The notes: a model not told the origin generated them from the letters alone. 64,000 nt of DNA from Paenibacillus odorifer (GCF_000758725.1 NZ_CP009428.1:4712001-4776000); one strand, 5' to 3'. Positions 17,987 to 26,617 are shown, counted from the first letter of the stretch. A program made the numbers and translations.

Positions 17987-18637
17987 TTACTGCACAGTCA
18001 AGGTCGTCACCGCTTGTACAAGTGAAGGCGTGACCCAACGCATCATGGTTGGTGTAACCCAGGTCTCAAAACATGAAATACCCAGGATCAAAAGCGCCAT
18101 CACAAATGACAATATAGTGTACATGGTAAAAGGACGAGTCACTGGCGTCCGGCGTTGTCCCATCACCCGGCTGCGGATCATCTGCAAGGAAAAAGCTATC
18201 GCAGCTGCACTGCTAACCAGCAGCACAGGGATCAGCACCAGATTATGTGGAGCCACAGAAACTAACGCGAACAACATCCCATGCCAAGAATATTGACTGA
18301 CCAAACAGCCAACCGTAAAACCGATCAGTACCCCTTTTAAAAAATCAAGAATCAAAATTCCCGGCAGCCCAATGACCGACAACCCAAGAATCCAGATCAG
18401 TCCGATCCATTTCAGATTCAAGGCTGCTATACTCCAGTACGAATCAGGTGCGGCTGGCAGACCTTGCTGATCAACCGTAACAAAGAAATTCCCCAGATAA
18501 TCCCCCAGCTCCTGCTGCTGATCCATCGTAAGCGCACTAACGATAAGAGCTCCAAATACAACACCTACCAGAAATAATACGCCGACAAAAATATACAGAG
18601 GCGTCTGTTCCTTCATCATCAGCCGTAAATTACGCAT
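17987..18637 (-). CDS. spoIIM: Stage II sporulation protein M
   Basis: 216 aa with five or so membrane spans (e.g. YIFVGVLFLVGVVFGALIV near the N-terminus). SpoIIM joins SpoIID and SpoIIP in the peptidoglycan-degrading complex that drives engulfment. Length and its place beside fur match Bacillus. Confidence 0.95.
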   Translation of the reverse strand: MRNLRLMMKEQTPLYIFVGVLFLVGVVFGALIVSALTMDQQQELGDYLGNFFVTVDQQGLPAAPDSYWSIAALNLKWIGLIWILGLSVIGLPGILILDFLKGVLIGFTVGCLVSQYSWHGMLFALVSVAPHNLVLIPVLLVSSAAAIAFSLQMIRSRVMGQRRTPVTRPFTMYTILSFVMALLILGISCFETWVTPTMMRWVTPSLVQAVTTLTVQ

Positions 18638-18719
18638 TTGGGACGTTCCCCTTTCCGGTTACATGTTACACCATATGAGAAAACGTCCCGCGATATGACT
18701 TGTCCTTTAGGTAATGACT

Positions 18720-19919
18720 CTACTTTCTGGGCTGTACCACTTTACCGTACGTCCCGCCACCGCCTGCTGATAGCTCCAAAATGCCAGAGCGGGCCTGGAC
18801 GATCATCGACGCCAGATCCGCACCTACAACGCTGGCAATTTCCGCTTCACCACAACCATGTAAAATGTTCATCTCAGTTCCAAATGCTTGCAGTAACGCG
18901 TTCATCTTCGCCTTCCCTAACCCCGGGATAAATTCAAGCGGAACCTGATAATGATAGGGTGGACGGTCAGCAGGCACTAACGGCGTCTTGCGGTCAGCAA
19001 TATCTAGGATCCGGTCGAAGACACCTCTAACCAGCTTAAGACTGCCGCAATATTGGCAACGATCCGCGTTGACATAAGCCTCATCAATAATACTGCCGCA
19101 GCCCCCGCAATAGCTCCGGTGGTATTTGCCAAGCCGCGGATTAAGTCCGAAATTAGCACTTACCTTCCGCCCATCTTTATGTTCCAGTGCAAGCCGCAGT
19201 TCAGCGAACGAAGGCTGTGCCAGCTCCATCACATTATACTCACGCCCTAACTTACCCAGTGAATGCGCATCTGAGTTGGTTAGAAACGTGAAATCATCCA
19301 GTTCAGAGAGATATCCAGCCATTTCGGAATCTGCACTCAGCCCAAGTTCAACCGCAGCTATGCGGTCCAGATCAAAGATGTCCGCCATACGCTCGGCTGC
19401 ACAGCCATACAAGCCCTTGTGAGGCGTGAAAATATGTGCAGGGATAAGAATGCCTCCCCGCCCGTAAATCTCATCCTGAAGCTCCCTAGCCGGAGCATAC
19501 AGGCGCTGGGAACTTAGATTCACATTCCGCATATAGCGGCTCATCCACGCACTAAAGTCGGTCATGCGTTCCACGTCCGGCATGTAAGCGAGCACATGGC
19601 ACTCTTTTCGCCCAGGCTCGCGGATTTCAATCTCTGTCCCCAGAATGATCGTAGTCCCTCGGTAAGCAATCCCTCCACCTTCAGCTAACGTCATCTCTCC
19701 AGATTCCAAAGAGCGCTGAATATCCCGCAGTACGCCAGGTGAATGACTGTCTATAATACCGATCATTTCTAGTCCCTTGCGCTCTGCAGCTTCTTTGGCA
19801 ATGCCCGCAAAGGTAAGCTCGCGGCTGCCGCTAATTTTGACAGCCTGACCTTCCGACGTTCGTCCAATATGAACATGCAAATCGCAATAGAAACTCTTCA
19901 GTTCAGTTGTTAATTCCAT
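18720..19919 (-). CDS. Endonuclease Q-like protein (PHP domain plus zinc finger)
   Basis: 399 aa from the ATG at 19919, overlapping the nudF stop by 10 bp (translational coupling). N-terminal PHP metallophosphoesterase: DLHVHIGR, IIDSHSPG, LGTEIEI, CHVLAY, PAHIFTPHKGLYG, TNSDAHSLGKLGR. A zinc-ribbon follows at ~280-305 (CGGCGSII...CQYCGSL), and then a helical tail with a helix-hairpin-helix-like stretch (EFIPGLGKAKMNALL). This is the architecture of EndoQ, which nicks DNA 5' of deaminated bases and abasic sites in Thermococcales and some Bacilli. The neighbouring NudF is a Nudix hydrolase. Annotation as EndoQ-like is by family features; activity is inference. Confidence 0.82.
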   Translation of the reverse strand: MELTTELKSFYCDLHVHIGRTSEGQAVKISGSRELTFAGIAKEAAERKGLEMIGIIDSHSPGVLRDIQRSLESGEMTLAEGGGIAYRGTTIILGTEIEIREPGRKECHVLAYMPDVERMTDFSAWMSRYMRNVNLSSQRLYAPARELQDEIYGRGGILIPAHIFTPHKGLYGCAAERMADIFDLDRIAAVELGLSADSEMAGYLSELDDFTFLTNSDAHSLGKLGREYNVMELAQPSFAELRLALEHKDGRKVSANFGLNPRLGKYHRSYCGGCGSIIDEAYVNADRCQYCGSLKLVRGVFDRILDIADRKTPLVPADRPPYHYQVPLEFIPGLGKAKMNALLQAFGTEMNILHGCGEAEIASVVGADLASMIVQARSGILELSAGGGGTYGKVVQPRK

Positions 19920-20482
19920 TGGCCTGTCAGCGTGTATAGATGCCAAGCGTACACTGCCATCATCGTTTTTGCATCCGCGATGCGCCCGTCAGCCATATAT
20001 TGATACGCTTCCTCCAAGGTAAGCTCCGAAACCTCTAGGAATTCGTCCTCGTCCAGTGACATGTCCCCTGGTTGAGCGTTAGTAGTCACATACAAATGAA
20101 TAATCTCATCGGCGAAGCCGGGAGAAGTATAGAAGGATTTAAGCAATTTCAGATCTCCACTGTGAAATCCAGTCTCTTCCTGAAGTTCACGACCAGCCGC
20201 AACTAATGGATCTTCACCTTTATCCAGCTTCCCAGCCGGAATTTCTACCTCAGTGCGTTGCATGGGCTGACGGTATTGCTCTACAACAAGCATTTTGTTG
20301 TTGTTTAAAGCAAGCACCGCTACAGCGCCGGGATGCTTCACAACTTCACGTGTCGCAGTATTTCCATCAGGCAGTCTCACTGTGTCCACCTGCAAAGATA
20401 TAATCTTCCCATCAAAAACAGGCTGTGTAGACAATGTCACTTCATCAAGCTCGGGTTTGCTGTGCAAATGTTGTTCTCCCAT
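19910..20482 (-). CDS. nudF: ADP-ribose pyrophosphatase (Nudix)
   Basis: 190 aa. Complete Nudix box at ~84-106: GKLDKGEDPLVAAGRELQEE followed by TGF. Hydrolyses ADP-ribose to AMP and ribose-5-phosphate. AAGGAG precedes the ATG. Same position as Bacillus yqkG/nudF next to mciZ and the spoIIM-fur block. Confidence 0.92.
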   Translation of the reverse strand: MGEQHLHSKPELDEVTLSTQPVFDGKIISLQVDTVRLPDGNTATREVVKHPGAVAVLALNNNKMLVVEQYRQPMQRTEVEIPAGKLDKGEDPLVAAGRELQEETGFHSGDLKLLKSFYTSPGFADEIIHLYVTTNAQPGDMSLDEDEFLEVSELTLEEAYQYMADGRIADAKTMMAVYAWHLYTLTGQWN

Positions 20483-20513
20483 AAAGTTTCTGGTCTCCTT
20501 TTTCTCTATTGTG

Positions 20514-20521
20514 CATACGGT
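20514..20521 (+). promoter_or_regulatory. Possible sigma-E -10 element before mciZ-like gene
   Basis: CATACGGT fits the sigma-E -10 pattern CATACNNT and lies 39 bp before the start codon. No convincing -35 is seen, so this is weak support for mother-cell expression. Confidence 0.25.
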
Positions 20522-20559
20522 GTATTATAGCAAACTTAAAGGGAAAGAAGGAATTTCAG

Positions 20560-20733
20560 ATGAACGAAATCTTCAGCCGTACAAGCTCATCCGCAGTTAT
20601 GATGGTAGGTAAGCCGGAGGAAATAAAGGCCATCTTGGCTGGATGGATCCAGCAGTATGGGCGCGATATGCCCCTGGCATACATTCTTTCCCTGCACGAT
20701 CAATCTACAATCCTTCCGTCCAAGGCAGGATGA
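20560..20733 (+). CDS. mciZ: MciZ-like inhibitor of Z-ring formation
   Basis: 57 aa, ATG after AAGAAGGA. The central part VMMVGKPEEIKAIL...YGRDMPLAYIL aligns in pattern with Bacillus MciZ (VVLVGKAWEIRAKL...YGRTFQYVKDWI): VGK, EI, A.L and YGR coincide. MciZ is a mother-cell peptide that caps FtsZ and stops Z-ring formation during sporulation. In Bacillus mciZ lies beside nudF, exactly the arrangement here, though divergent with 77 bp between the starts. It is 17 residues longer than the Bacillus peptide (extra N- and C-terminal tails). Confidence 0.65.
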   Translation: MNEIFSRTSSSAVMMVGKPEEIKAILAGWIQQYGRDMPLAYILSLHDQSTILPSKAG

Positions 20734-20781
20734 ATTCATCCTCTCCTTTGGGACTTAGCCATACATGTTCACACAACTATA

Positions 20782-20831
20782 GGGGTGTCTCAAAAGCCAT
20801 GAAATGGCTGCTGGGGCACCCCAGTCTTTTT
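20782..20831 (+). terminator. Long hairpin/terminator after mciZ-like gene
   Basis: GGGGTG...AAGCCAT GAA ATGGCT...GCACCCC then AGTCTTTTT. Two stems (GGGGTG/CACCCC outer, AGCCAT/ATGGCT inner) make a strong hairpin with a T-rich tail. It could also be the edge of a small mobile repeat. Confidence 0.6.
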
Positions 20832-20860
20832 GCGTCCTCCCCGATTAGAGGGACTTTTGT

Positions 20861-20960
20861 GCTTACGATGCTGGTATTGGGCACAAGTTGTTTGATTAAG
20901 CGACTATCGCGCTTACGATGTTGATATCTAGCACAACTTGTTTGATTAGATCGCTATTGC
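20861..20960 (+). repeat. Tandem 50-bp repeat, two copies
   Basis: 20861-20910 and 20911-20960 both begin GCTTACGATG and contain GCACAA.TTGTTTGATTA; they differ at about eleven positions. They open the repeat block downstream of the mciZ-like gene. Confidence 0.85.
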
Positions 20961-20973
20961 GCCTATCTTTGTA

Positions 20974-21712
20974 CGCTATCGGACTCAGTTGACCTTAAAC
21001 ACACGTTTTCCCCACTTTTGCTATGCTGTCGGACCCCAGTGACGCTATCAGCATGAAAAACACACTATGTGCACCTCTTCTTAAGGAATAGCTGCGCTGG
21101 TGTCCGAAACTCTGCTCAAATGGCGATAATTTTGCTTATAGCGTCATCTGGGTCCTTTAGCCTCAAGAGAGGGGGCGGACTTGACGCTATCTGTTGTGTC
21201 TCTGTGCTGTGTGATGTGTCTCTGTGCTATCGAATGTGACTCGTTGCTGTGTGATGTGTCTCGGCACTATGTGATGTGACTCGCGCTATCGGACTCAGTT
21301 GACCTTAAACACACGTTTTCCCCACTTTTGCTATGCTGTCGGACCCCAGTGCAGCTATCAGCACAAAAAACACACTATATACTCCTCTTTATAAGGATTA
21401 GCTGCGCTGGTGTCCGAAACTCTGCTCAAATGGCGATAATATTGCTTATAGCGTCATCTGGGTCCTTTAGCCTCAAGAGAGGGGGCGGACTTGACGCTAT
21501 CGGACACAGCTGCCCTTAAACACACCTTTCTCGCACTTTTGCGATGCTATCGGACTCCATTGCCGCTATCAGCATGAAAAACACACTATATGCTCCTCTT
21601 CCTAAGGAATAGCTGCACTGGTGTCCGAAATTCTGCTCAAATGGCGATAATTTTGCTTATAGCGTCATCTGGGTCCTTTAGCCTCAAGAGAGGGTGGTGA
21701 CTTGGCACTATC
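20974..21712 (+). repeat. Three 218-bp repeats in a gene-free block
   Basis: Copies at 20974-21191, 21284-21501 and 21495-21712 are each exactly 218 bp and start with CGCTATCGGAC. Copies 2 and 3 share a 7-bp edge (CGCTATC), so their period is 211. Each copy holds inverted arms, e.g. GGACCCCAGTGACGCTATC at 21031 against GATAGCGTCA-type sequence (TAGCGTCATCTGGGTCC) ending at 21155, so a unit can fold into a long hairpin. Between copies 1 and 2 lies a run of short GTGATGTGTCTC-like repeats. No ORF with a ribosome site is present in 20734-21942. The same sequence style recurs at 38938-39080. Confidence 0.9.
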
Positions 21713-21877
21713 GCTCTCTGTACATCGATATGCCTATGGACCCCAGTGTAGCTACTGGCATGAAGACTTCATCGGAGCATTCCGAAAATTTCTACTTCGA
21801 GACTCGCCAAAAGCGGCGTTAGAGGTCGCATGACTTTTTTTGGATTTACCTTGATATTGCTACACTAAACTCCCCAT

Positions 21878-21927
21878 AAAAAAATGCAGAGCAGCAATCC
21901 TCCGTTACGGTAAGATCGCTGCTCTGC
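21878..21927 (-). terminator. Terminator after the YqjE-like peptidase gene
   Basis: GCAGAGCAGC/GCTGCTCTGC stem with an inner pairing around AATCCTCC/GGTAAGAT and seven T on the minus strand, 16 bp after the stop. Confidence 0.88.
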
Positions 21928-21942
21928 TGTTTTATAAGGCGA

Positions 21943-23070
21943 TTAGCCCTTTGCGCTCTCTTTTACAATATTCACAACGAGTTCAGCCACTTTAACGATA
22001 TCTTCGGCTTTAATCCGTTCCTTGGTAGTATGGATATGTTCATAACCCACTGCAAGGTTAACAGTCGGAACATCTAGACCGTTGAATACATTAGCGTCAC
22101 TACCTCCGCCAGAGTGGAACAGACGTGGAGTAAGCCCCATAGAAGTAATGGCCCGCTGTGCAAGCTGCACTACTGCATCATGCTCATTAAAGCTAAAAGC
22201 AGGGTAGATGATTTCACTGCGGAATTCGCATTCTGCGCCGTATTCCCGCACAGTTGTCTCGAGCGCTTCGCGCATCGAAGCGATTTGATCGCCAACCTTC
22301 TCCTGCACAATACTGCGTGCTTCTGCATCCAACTGAACGTGATCACACACTACATTCGTTGGGCCGCCGCCAGCGAACTTTCCAATATTCGCTGTGGTTT
22401 CATTATCAATACGACCCAGCTTCATGGCTGCAATCGCTTTGCTAGCGACTTGAATTGCGCTGATGCCGTCCTCAGGGTTCACGCCAGCATGAGCCGATTT
22501 CCCAAAGATTTGCATCGTGATTTTAGCCTGTGTCGGTGCTGCCACCGCAATCGCTCCAACTTCACCATTGGAATCAAGTGCAAAGCCGAAGTCAGCATCC
22601 AAGTTACTTGGATCCATCGAACGTGCGCCCAGCAATCCAGATTCTTCACCCGCTGTAATCACGAATTGAATCTGACCATGCGGAAGCTTTTGCTCTTGGA
22701 TAACACGAATGGCTTCGAACAACGCAGCAAGCCCTGCTTTGTCATCGGCTCCAAGAATCGTAGTGCCATCACTTGTAATCCATCCATCTGAACCAAGTGT
22801 AGGCTTGATATTTTGTCCGGGAACAACCGTATCCATATGGCAAGTGAACAGAAGCTTTGGAGCAGCTCCTCCATTCTCAGCTGGCCAGGTAATGAATAGA
22901 TTACCTGCTCCATGTCCGGTTCTTTCCTGGGAATCGTCTTCGAGCACTTCTAAACCCAGTGCGTTAAACTTACTCTTAAGGACATCGGCAATCTGCCGTT
23001 CATTTCTTGTTTCGCTATCAACTTGGACAAGTTCCATAAACTCCTGAATCAATCGGTCTTGTGAAATCAC
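21943..23070 (-). CDS. M20-family peptidase, PepT-like (YqjE type)
   Basis: 375 aa from a GTG at 23070 (GAGAGGG upstream); an in-frame ATG 33 bp earlier is less well placed. Zinc-ligand motifs of M20 peptidases: TCHMDTVVPG, ILGADDKAGLAAL, ITAGEESGLLG and the HSGGGSDANVF segment near the C-terminus; a dimerisation domain lies at ~185-290. Likely a cytosolic tri- or dipeptidase. In Bacillus yqjE also lies just beyond the bkd region, which supports the name. Confidence 0.88.
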   Translation of the reverse strand: MISQDRLIQEFMELVQVDSETRNERQIADVLKSKFNALGLEVLEDDSQERTGHGAGNLFITWPAENGGAAPKLLFTCHMDTVVPGQNIKPTLGSDGWITSDGTTILGADDKAGLAALFEAIRVIQEQKLPHGQIQFVITAGEESGLLGARSMDPSNLDADFGFALDSNGEVGAIAVAAPTQAKITMQIFGKSAHAGVNPEDGISAIQVASKAIAAMKLGRIDNETTANIGKFAGGGPTNVVCDHVQLDAEARSIVQEKVGDQIASMREALETTVREYGAECEFRSEIIYPAFSFNEHDAVVQLAQRAITSMGLTPRLFHSGGGSDANVFNGLDVPTVNLAVGYEHIHTTKERIKAEDIVKVAELVVNIVKESAKG

Positions 23071-23164
23071 TGGACTTCCCTCTCTTTCGTGAATACGGTA
23101 CAATGGTTGTACGGCATTACCATCTTCATGTTAATAACTTAAACTAAATCTAAAGGAGTTACCC

Positions 23165-23266
23165 ATGCAACGTAATAAATGGTTCAAGATCTTCATCTAC
23201 GTCATGTTGTTTGCCATGATTGCCTCTACGCTATTTATGGTTATCGAGCCGTTCCTTGCAGGTTAA
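23165..23266 (+). CDS. Single-span membrane microprotein, Prli42-like
   Basis: 33 aa (MQRNKWFKIFIYVMLFAMIA..., ending EPFLAG), ATG preceded by AAAGGAG at seven bases. A short basic N-terminus is followed by one hydrophobic helix with the MLFAMIASTLF pattern seen in Prli42, the membrane anchor of the stressosome in Listeria and relatives. It is divergent from the peptidase gene. Identification rests on length, layout and pattern only; it may be another one-span microprotein. Confidence 0.6.
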   Translation: MQRNKWFKIFIYVMLFAMIASTLFMVIEPFLAG

Positions 23267-23288
23267 ACATTGCTCAGGAAGCATTAAT

Positions 23289-23319
23289 AATAGCGGCTAG
23301 GAACACCTTGCCGCTATTT
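23289..23319. terminator. Hairpin between the microprotein gene and lipB
   Basis: AATAGCGGC/GCCGCTATT with a 12-base loop between convergent genes; the T tail is short on either strand. Confidence 0.6.
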
Positions 23320-23336
23320 GGCCTGCACGTTTGTTC

Positions 23337-24056
23337 TTAATCAGCCTTTGCCATATCACAGAAAGTATCCATCAGCTCTTCATATGGAAAATGTTTCAAG
23401 AAATATGGGACCAGCTCTCTAGCCACCTCTTGAAGCTCAAATCGACGACCTGCACATTCCTCTAGAGAAGTTATTCCAAAATCGGTGATCCCGCATGGAA
23501 TAATCCCTTGAAACCCGCGCGCCGCAATCCCCTCAGAAATGTTAAAAGCAAAACCATGACTGGTAATAAAACCTCTTCGAAATTTACTCTTATTAAACTT
23601 CACACCAATAGCACAGATCTTCTCATCGCCAACCCAGACTCCGGTATACTCCGGTTTACGATCTCCGACAATTCCGTAGGATGCCAAATAATCAATAATA
23701 ACAGCCTCCAGACTGCGCAAGTACCCATGCAAATCCACTTTGCCATCCTCTCCGAGCTTAAGGATCGGATAACCTACAAGCTGACCTGGTCCGTGATATG
23801 TAATATCTCCTCCGCGATCGATTTCAAACAGCGCGATTCCTTTTTCTTCGAGCTGCTCTTGATCCAAGAGAAGATGTTCAGGATGATTTTGTGAACCGAT
23901 AGTATAGGTAGGCGGATGCTGCAAAAGAATAAGTCGCTCCGGCTGCTCGCCAGAATCAATGGCATGCACACTTTCTTTTTGCAGCTCCCAGGCCGTCCCA
24001 TACTCCATAATGGGGTCATATGAAATCTGCAGCTTACGAAAATCCGTATTTTTCAT
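23337..24056 (-). CDS. lipB: Octanoyl-[acyl-carrier-protein] protein transferase (LipB type)
   Basis: 239 aa from the ATG at 24056. LipB signatures: RGGDITYHGPGQLVGYP, KICAIGVKF (catalytic Lys), ITSHGFAFN and IIPCGI (catalytic Cys). It transfers octanoyl from ACP to lipoyl domains, here needed by the BkdB E2 encoded immediately upstream. A LipB rather than the LipM/LipL route of Bacillus is the notable point. Confidence 0.92.
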   Translation of the reverse strand: MKNTDFRKLQISYDPIMEYGTAWELQKESVHAIDSGEQPERLILLQHPPTYTIGSQNHPEHLLLDQEQLEEKGIALFEIDRGGDITYHGPGQLVGYPILKLGEDGKVDLHGYLRSLEAVIIDYLASYGIVGDRKPEYTGVWVGDEKICAIGVKFNKSKFRRGFITSHGFAFNISEGIAARGFQGIIPCGITDFGITSLEECAGRRFELQEVARELVPYFLKHFPYEELMDTFCDMAKAD

Positions 24057-24110
24057 ACCGTCAGGTCCCCTTTTCCAGTCTCCTGCCTGCACAGTTTGGC
24101 TAGTTATTCA

Positions 24111-25481
24111 TTAATAGAGCTTAGTGTCCGGTGTATATCCTTCTATATTATCCTTGACGCGTTGCAAGAAACGGCCACAAATGACTCCGTCCAGAATCCG
24201 GTGATCCAGGGACAGACAAATATTAGCCATTGAGCGAACAGCAATCATATCATTGATGACCACAGGCTTTTTCACAATCGATTCAAAGGTCAGAATCGCT
24301 GCTTGTGGATAGTTAATGATTGGATAAGAAAGAATGGAGCCAAACGAGCCTGTATTATTTACAGTGAAAGTCCCTCCCTGCAAATCTTCCAGACTAAGTT
24401 TGCCTTCGCGTGTTTTTTGTGCCAATTCATCAATCTCACGAGCCAACCCAGCGACATTTTTCTGATCAGCCTTCTTAATCACAGGAGTGATAACCGAATC
24501 TTCTGTACCTACCGCTAACGAGATATTGATATCACGTTTGACAATAATTTTGTCTACAGCCCAGACAGAGTTCATAATCGGGTAATCCTTAATCGCACTC
24601 ACAACAGCCTTCATCATGAAAGCCAGATAGGTTAGATTGATGCCTTCCTTGCGCTTGAATTCTTCCTTATGTTTATTGCGCAGCGCTACCAGATTAGTCA
24701 CGTCCACCTCAATCATCGTCCAAGCATGTGGAATCTCCGAGACACTCTGGCGCATTCTTGTAGCAATTGTGTTTCGGATTGGTGTTACATCAATCAGATA
24801 TTCCGAACTGCTTCCTCGTCCACCCTCAACCTCTATCGTTGGAATACGCGGAGATTCGCTCAAATGTAGCCCGGAATGGCGAAGAGGCTCTTCCGCTTTC
24901 TTCACTTCGGTTTGAACAAACTGTGGAGCTGGTGGTTGTGATACAGACGGGGCAGGCTGACTAGCAGGAGTTGAAGCTGCGGATGTAGCTCCACCTTTTT
25001 CTAAGAAGGTCAGCACATCTTTACGGGTAATTCTGCCACCCATACCTGTACCAGTAACCAACGATAGATCAATGTTATGCTCAGCAGCCAGTGTCTGTAC
25101 TGCAGGAGAATAACGAGCACGCATCGAATCGCCAGCATTTGCAGTGGACTTCTGCCCTGCAACATCATTAGAAGCATTCGATGCAATTGTCGTCTGATTC
25201 GTACTTGGAGCAGCAGCAGAGGCAGCCACAGGCACGGCTATACGACAAATGACTTCGCCGACATTGACAACCTGGCCTTCTTCCGCTAATAGTTCACCCA
25301 TAACTCCATCGATCGTTGAAGGTAATTCAGCATTTACTTTATCTGTAATAAGCTCACATATTGGTTCGTATTGCTCTACCGGATCGCCCGGTTTCTTCAG
25401 CCATTTGCCGATCGTCGCCGATACTAGCGATTCCGCCAGCTGCGGCATGATCACGTCAGTCAACTTTTGGTTGTCAGACAT
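24111..25481 (-). CDS. bkdB: Branched-chain 2-oxoacid dehydrogenase E2 (lipoamide acyltransferase)
   Basis: 456 aa from the ATG at 25481 (AAGGAG upstream). Lipoyl domain ~8-82 with lipoyl Lys48 (LITDKVNAE), an Ala/Ser/Thr-rich linker, the peripheral subunit-binding domain ~121-160 (YSPAVQTLAAEHNIDL...GGRITRKDV), a Pro/Ala-rich linker and the catalytic domain with LDHRILDGVICG. Transfers branched acyl groups to CoA, making iso/anteiso fatty acid primers. Last gene of the E3-E1a-E1b-E2 unit. Confidence 0.95.
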   Translation of the reverse strand: MSDNQKLTDVIMPQLAESLVSATIGKWLKKPGDPVEQYEPICELITDKVNAELPSTIDGVMGELLAEEGQVVNVGEVICRIAVPVAASAAAPSTNQTTIASNASNDVAGQKSTANAGDSMRARYSPAVQTLAAEHNIDLSLVTGTGMGGRITRKDVLTFLEKGGATSAASTPASQPAPSVSQPPAPQFVQTEVKKAEEPLRHSGLHLSESPRIPTIEVEGGRGSSSEYLIDVTPIRNTIATRMRQSVSEIPHAWTMIEVDVTNLVALRNKHKEEFKRKEGINLTYLAFMMKAVVSAIKDYPIMNSVWAVDKIIVKRDINISLAVGTEDSVITPVIKKADQKNVAGLAREIDELAQKTREGKLSLEDLQGGTFTVNNTGSFGSILSYPIINYPQAAILTFESIVKKPVVINDMIAVRSMANICLSLDHRILDGVICGRFLQRVKDNIEGYTPDTKLY

Positions 25482-25496
25482 CTTTTCACTCCTTAA

Positions 25497-25614
25497 AAGT
25501 TTTACGAAGCATTGACTCTTAGAAAGACTACATAGTAAAACTTGCTTCGTAAGCATATTCTTAAAGTTTTACGAAGCTTCGTAAGCATCACCTGAGTTTT
25601 ACGAAGCTTCGCAT
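25497..25614. repeat. Short TTTTACGAAGC repeats between bkdAB and bkdB
   Basis: AGTTTTACGAAGC occurs at 25499, 25565 and 25595, and CTTGCTTCGTAAGCAT/GCTTCGTAAGCAT at 25540 and 25575. The ACGAAGCTTCGT core is palindromic, so the 150-bp spacer can form small hairpins inside the bkd message. Confidence 0.7.
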
Positions 25615-25627
25615 TCACTCAGCTATT

Positions 25628-26614
25628 TTAATATTGCGCCAGTCGAAGCATTTCCGCCTTCACTTTTTCTTTGCTAAGCATGAAGAACTTCTCCATTGGC
25701 GGGCTGATTGGCATCGCCGGAACATCGGGACCACAGAGACGGAAGATCGGTGCATCCAGCTCGAACAGACAATGCTCAGCGATAATGGCCGCCACTTCGC
25801 CGCCAATTCCGCCTGTTTTATTATCTTCATGCACAATCAATACCTTACCGGTCTGACGGGCAGCAGCAATAATCGCATCACGATCCAGCGGTTGCAAGGT
25901 ACGCAGATCAAGAATATGTGCTGTAATTCCTTCCTCGCGTTCCAATTCTTCCGCAGCCTGCATAGCAAAATGCAGCGGAAGACTGTAGCCAATCACCGTA
26001 ATATCCGTTCCCTCACGCAACAGATTAGCTTCGCCAATTGGAACGGTGTAATCCCCTTCCGGCACTTCTTCCTTGATCAGCTTGTAACACTTTTTGTTCT
26101 CAAAGAAAAGAACCGGATCAGGATCACGTACGGCTGCCTTCAACAAACCTTTAGCATCATAAGCGGAGTAAGGCGCTACAATCTTCAATCCAGGTGTACC
26201 AAAGAAAATCGATTCTGGACACTGTGAATGATACAAACCGCCGAACACCCCGCCGCCAATAGGGGCACGAATGACAACCGGGCAACTCCAATCGTTATTT
26301 GAACGATAACGGATTTTAGCCGCTTCACTAATGATTTGATTCGTCGCTGGAAGCATAAAGTCGGAGTATTGCATTTCAGCAATTGGTTTCATTCCGTACA
26401 TAGCTGCTCCGACGGCTACACCAGCAATCGCTGATTCAGCGAGGGGTGTATCCATAACCCGCTCTTCGCCAAACTGTTCCTGTAGACCTTTAGTTGTGGT
26501 AAATACGCCGCCTTTGAGACCAACGTCCTCACCAAGCACGAACACGGAATCATCGCGCTCCATTTCTTCCTTCATCGCGAGCCTGATGGCATCGATATAT
26601 TCCATTATAGCCAT
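25628..26614 (-). CDS. bkdAB: Branched-chain 2-oxoacid dehydrogenase E1 beta subunit
   Basis: 328 aa, full length. Transketolase-like pyrimidine-binding part (VLGEDVGLKGGVFTTTKGL, DTPLAESAIAGVAVGAAM) and C-terminal domain (VTVIGYSL-type, DLRTLQPLDRDAI, VHEDNKTGGIG). With the alpha subunit it decarboxylates branched 2-oxoacids using thiamine diphosphate. Start is 3 bp after the alpha-subunit stop, with GAGGAGGGG overlapping it. Confidence 0.95.
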   Translation of the reverse strand: MAIMEYIDAIRLAMKEEMERDDSVFVLGEDVGLKGGVFTTTKGLQEQFGEERVMDTPLAESAIAGVAVGAAMYGMKPIAEMQYSDFMLPATNQIISEAAKIRYRSNNDWSCPVVIRAPIGGGVFGGLYHSQCPESIFFGTPGLKIVAPYSAYDAKGLLKAAVRDPDPVLFFENKKCYKLIKEEVPEGDYTVPIGEANLLREGTDITVIGYSLPLHFAMQAAEELEREEGITAHILDLRTLQPLDRDAIIAAARQTGKVLIVHEDNKTGGIGGEVAAIIAEHCLFELDAPIFRLCGPDVPAMPISPPMEKFFMLSKEKVKAEMLRLAQY

Positions 26615-26617
26615 GGT

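Noticed and set aside
20781..20835. Hairpin as an insertion-sequence end
   Set aside because: No transposase ORF or target duplication is seen; a terminator for the mciZ-like gene explains it more simply.
20974..21712. Repeats considered as a CRISPR array
   Set aside because: Units are 218 bp with no short repeat/unique spacer alternation and no cas genes.
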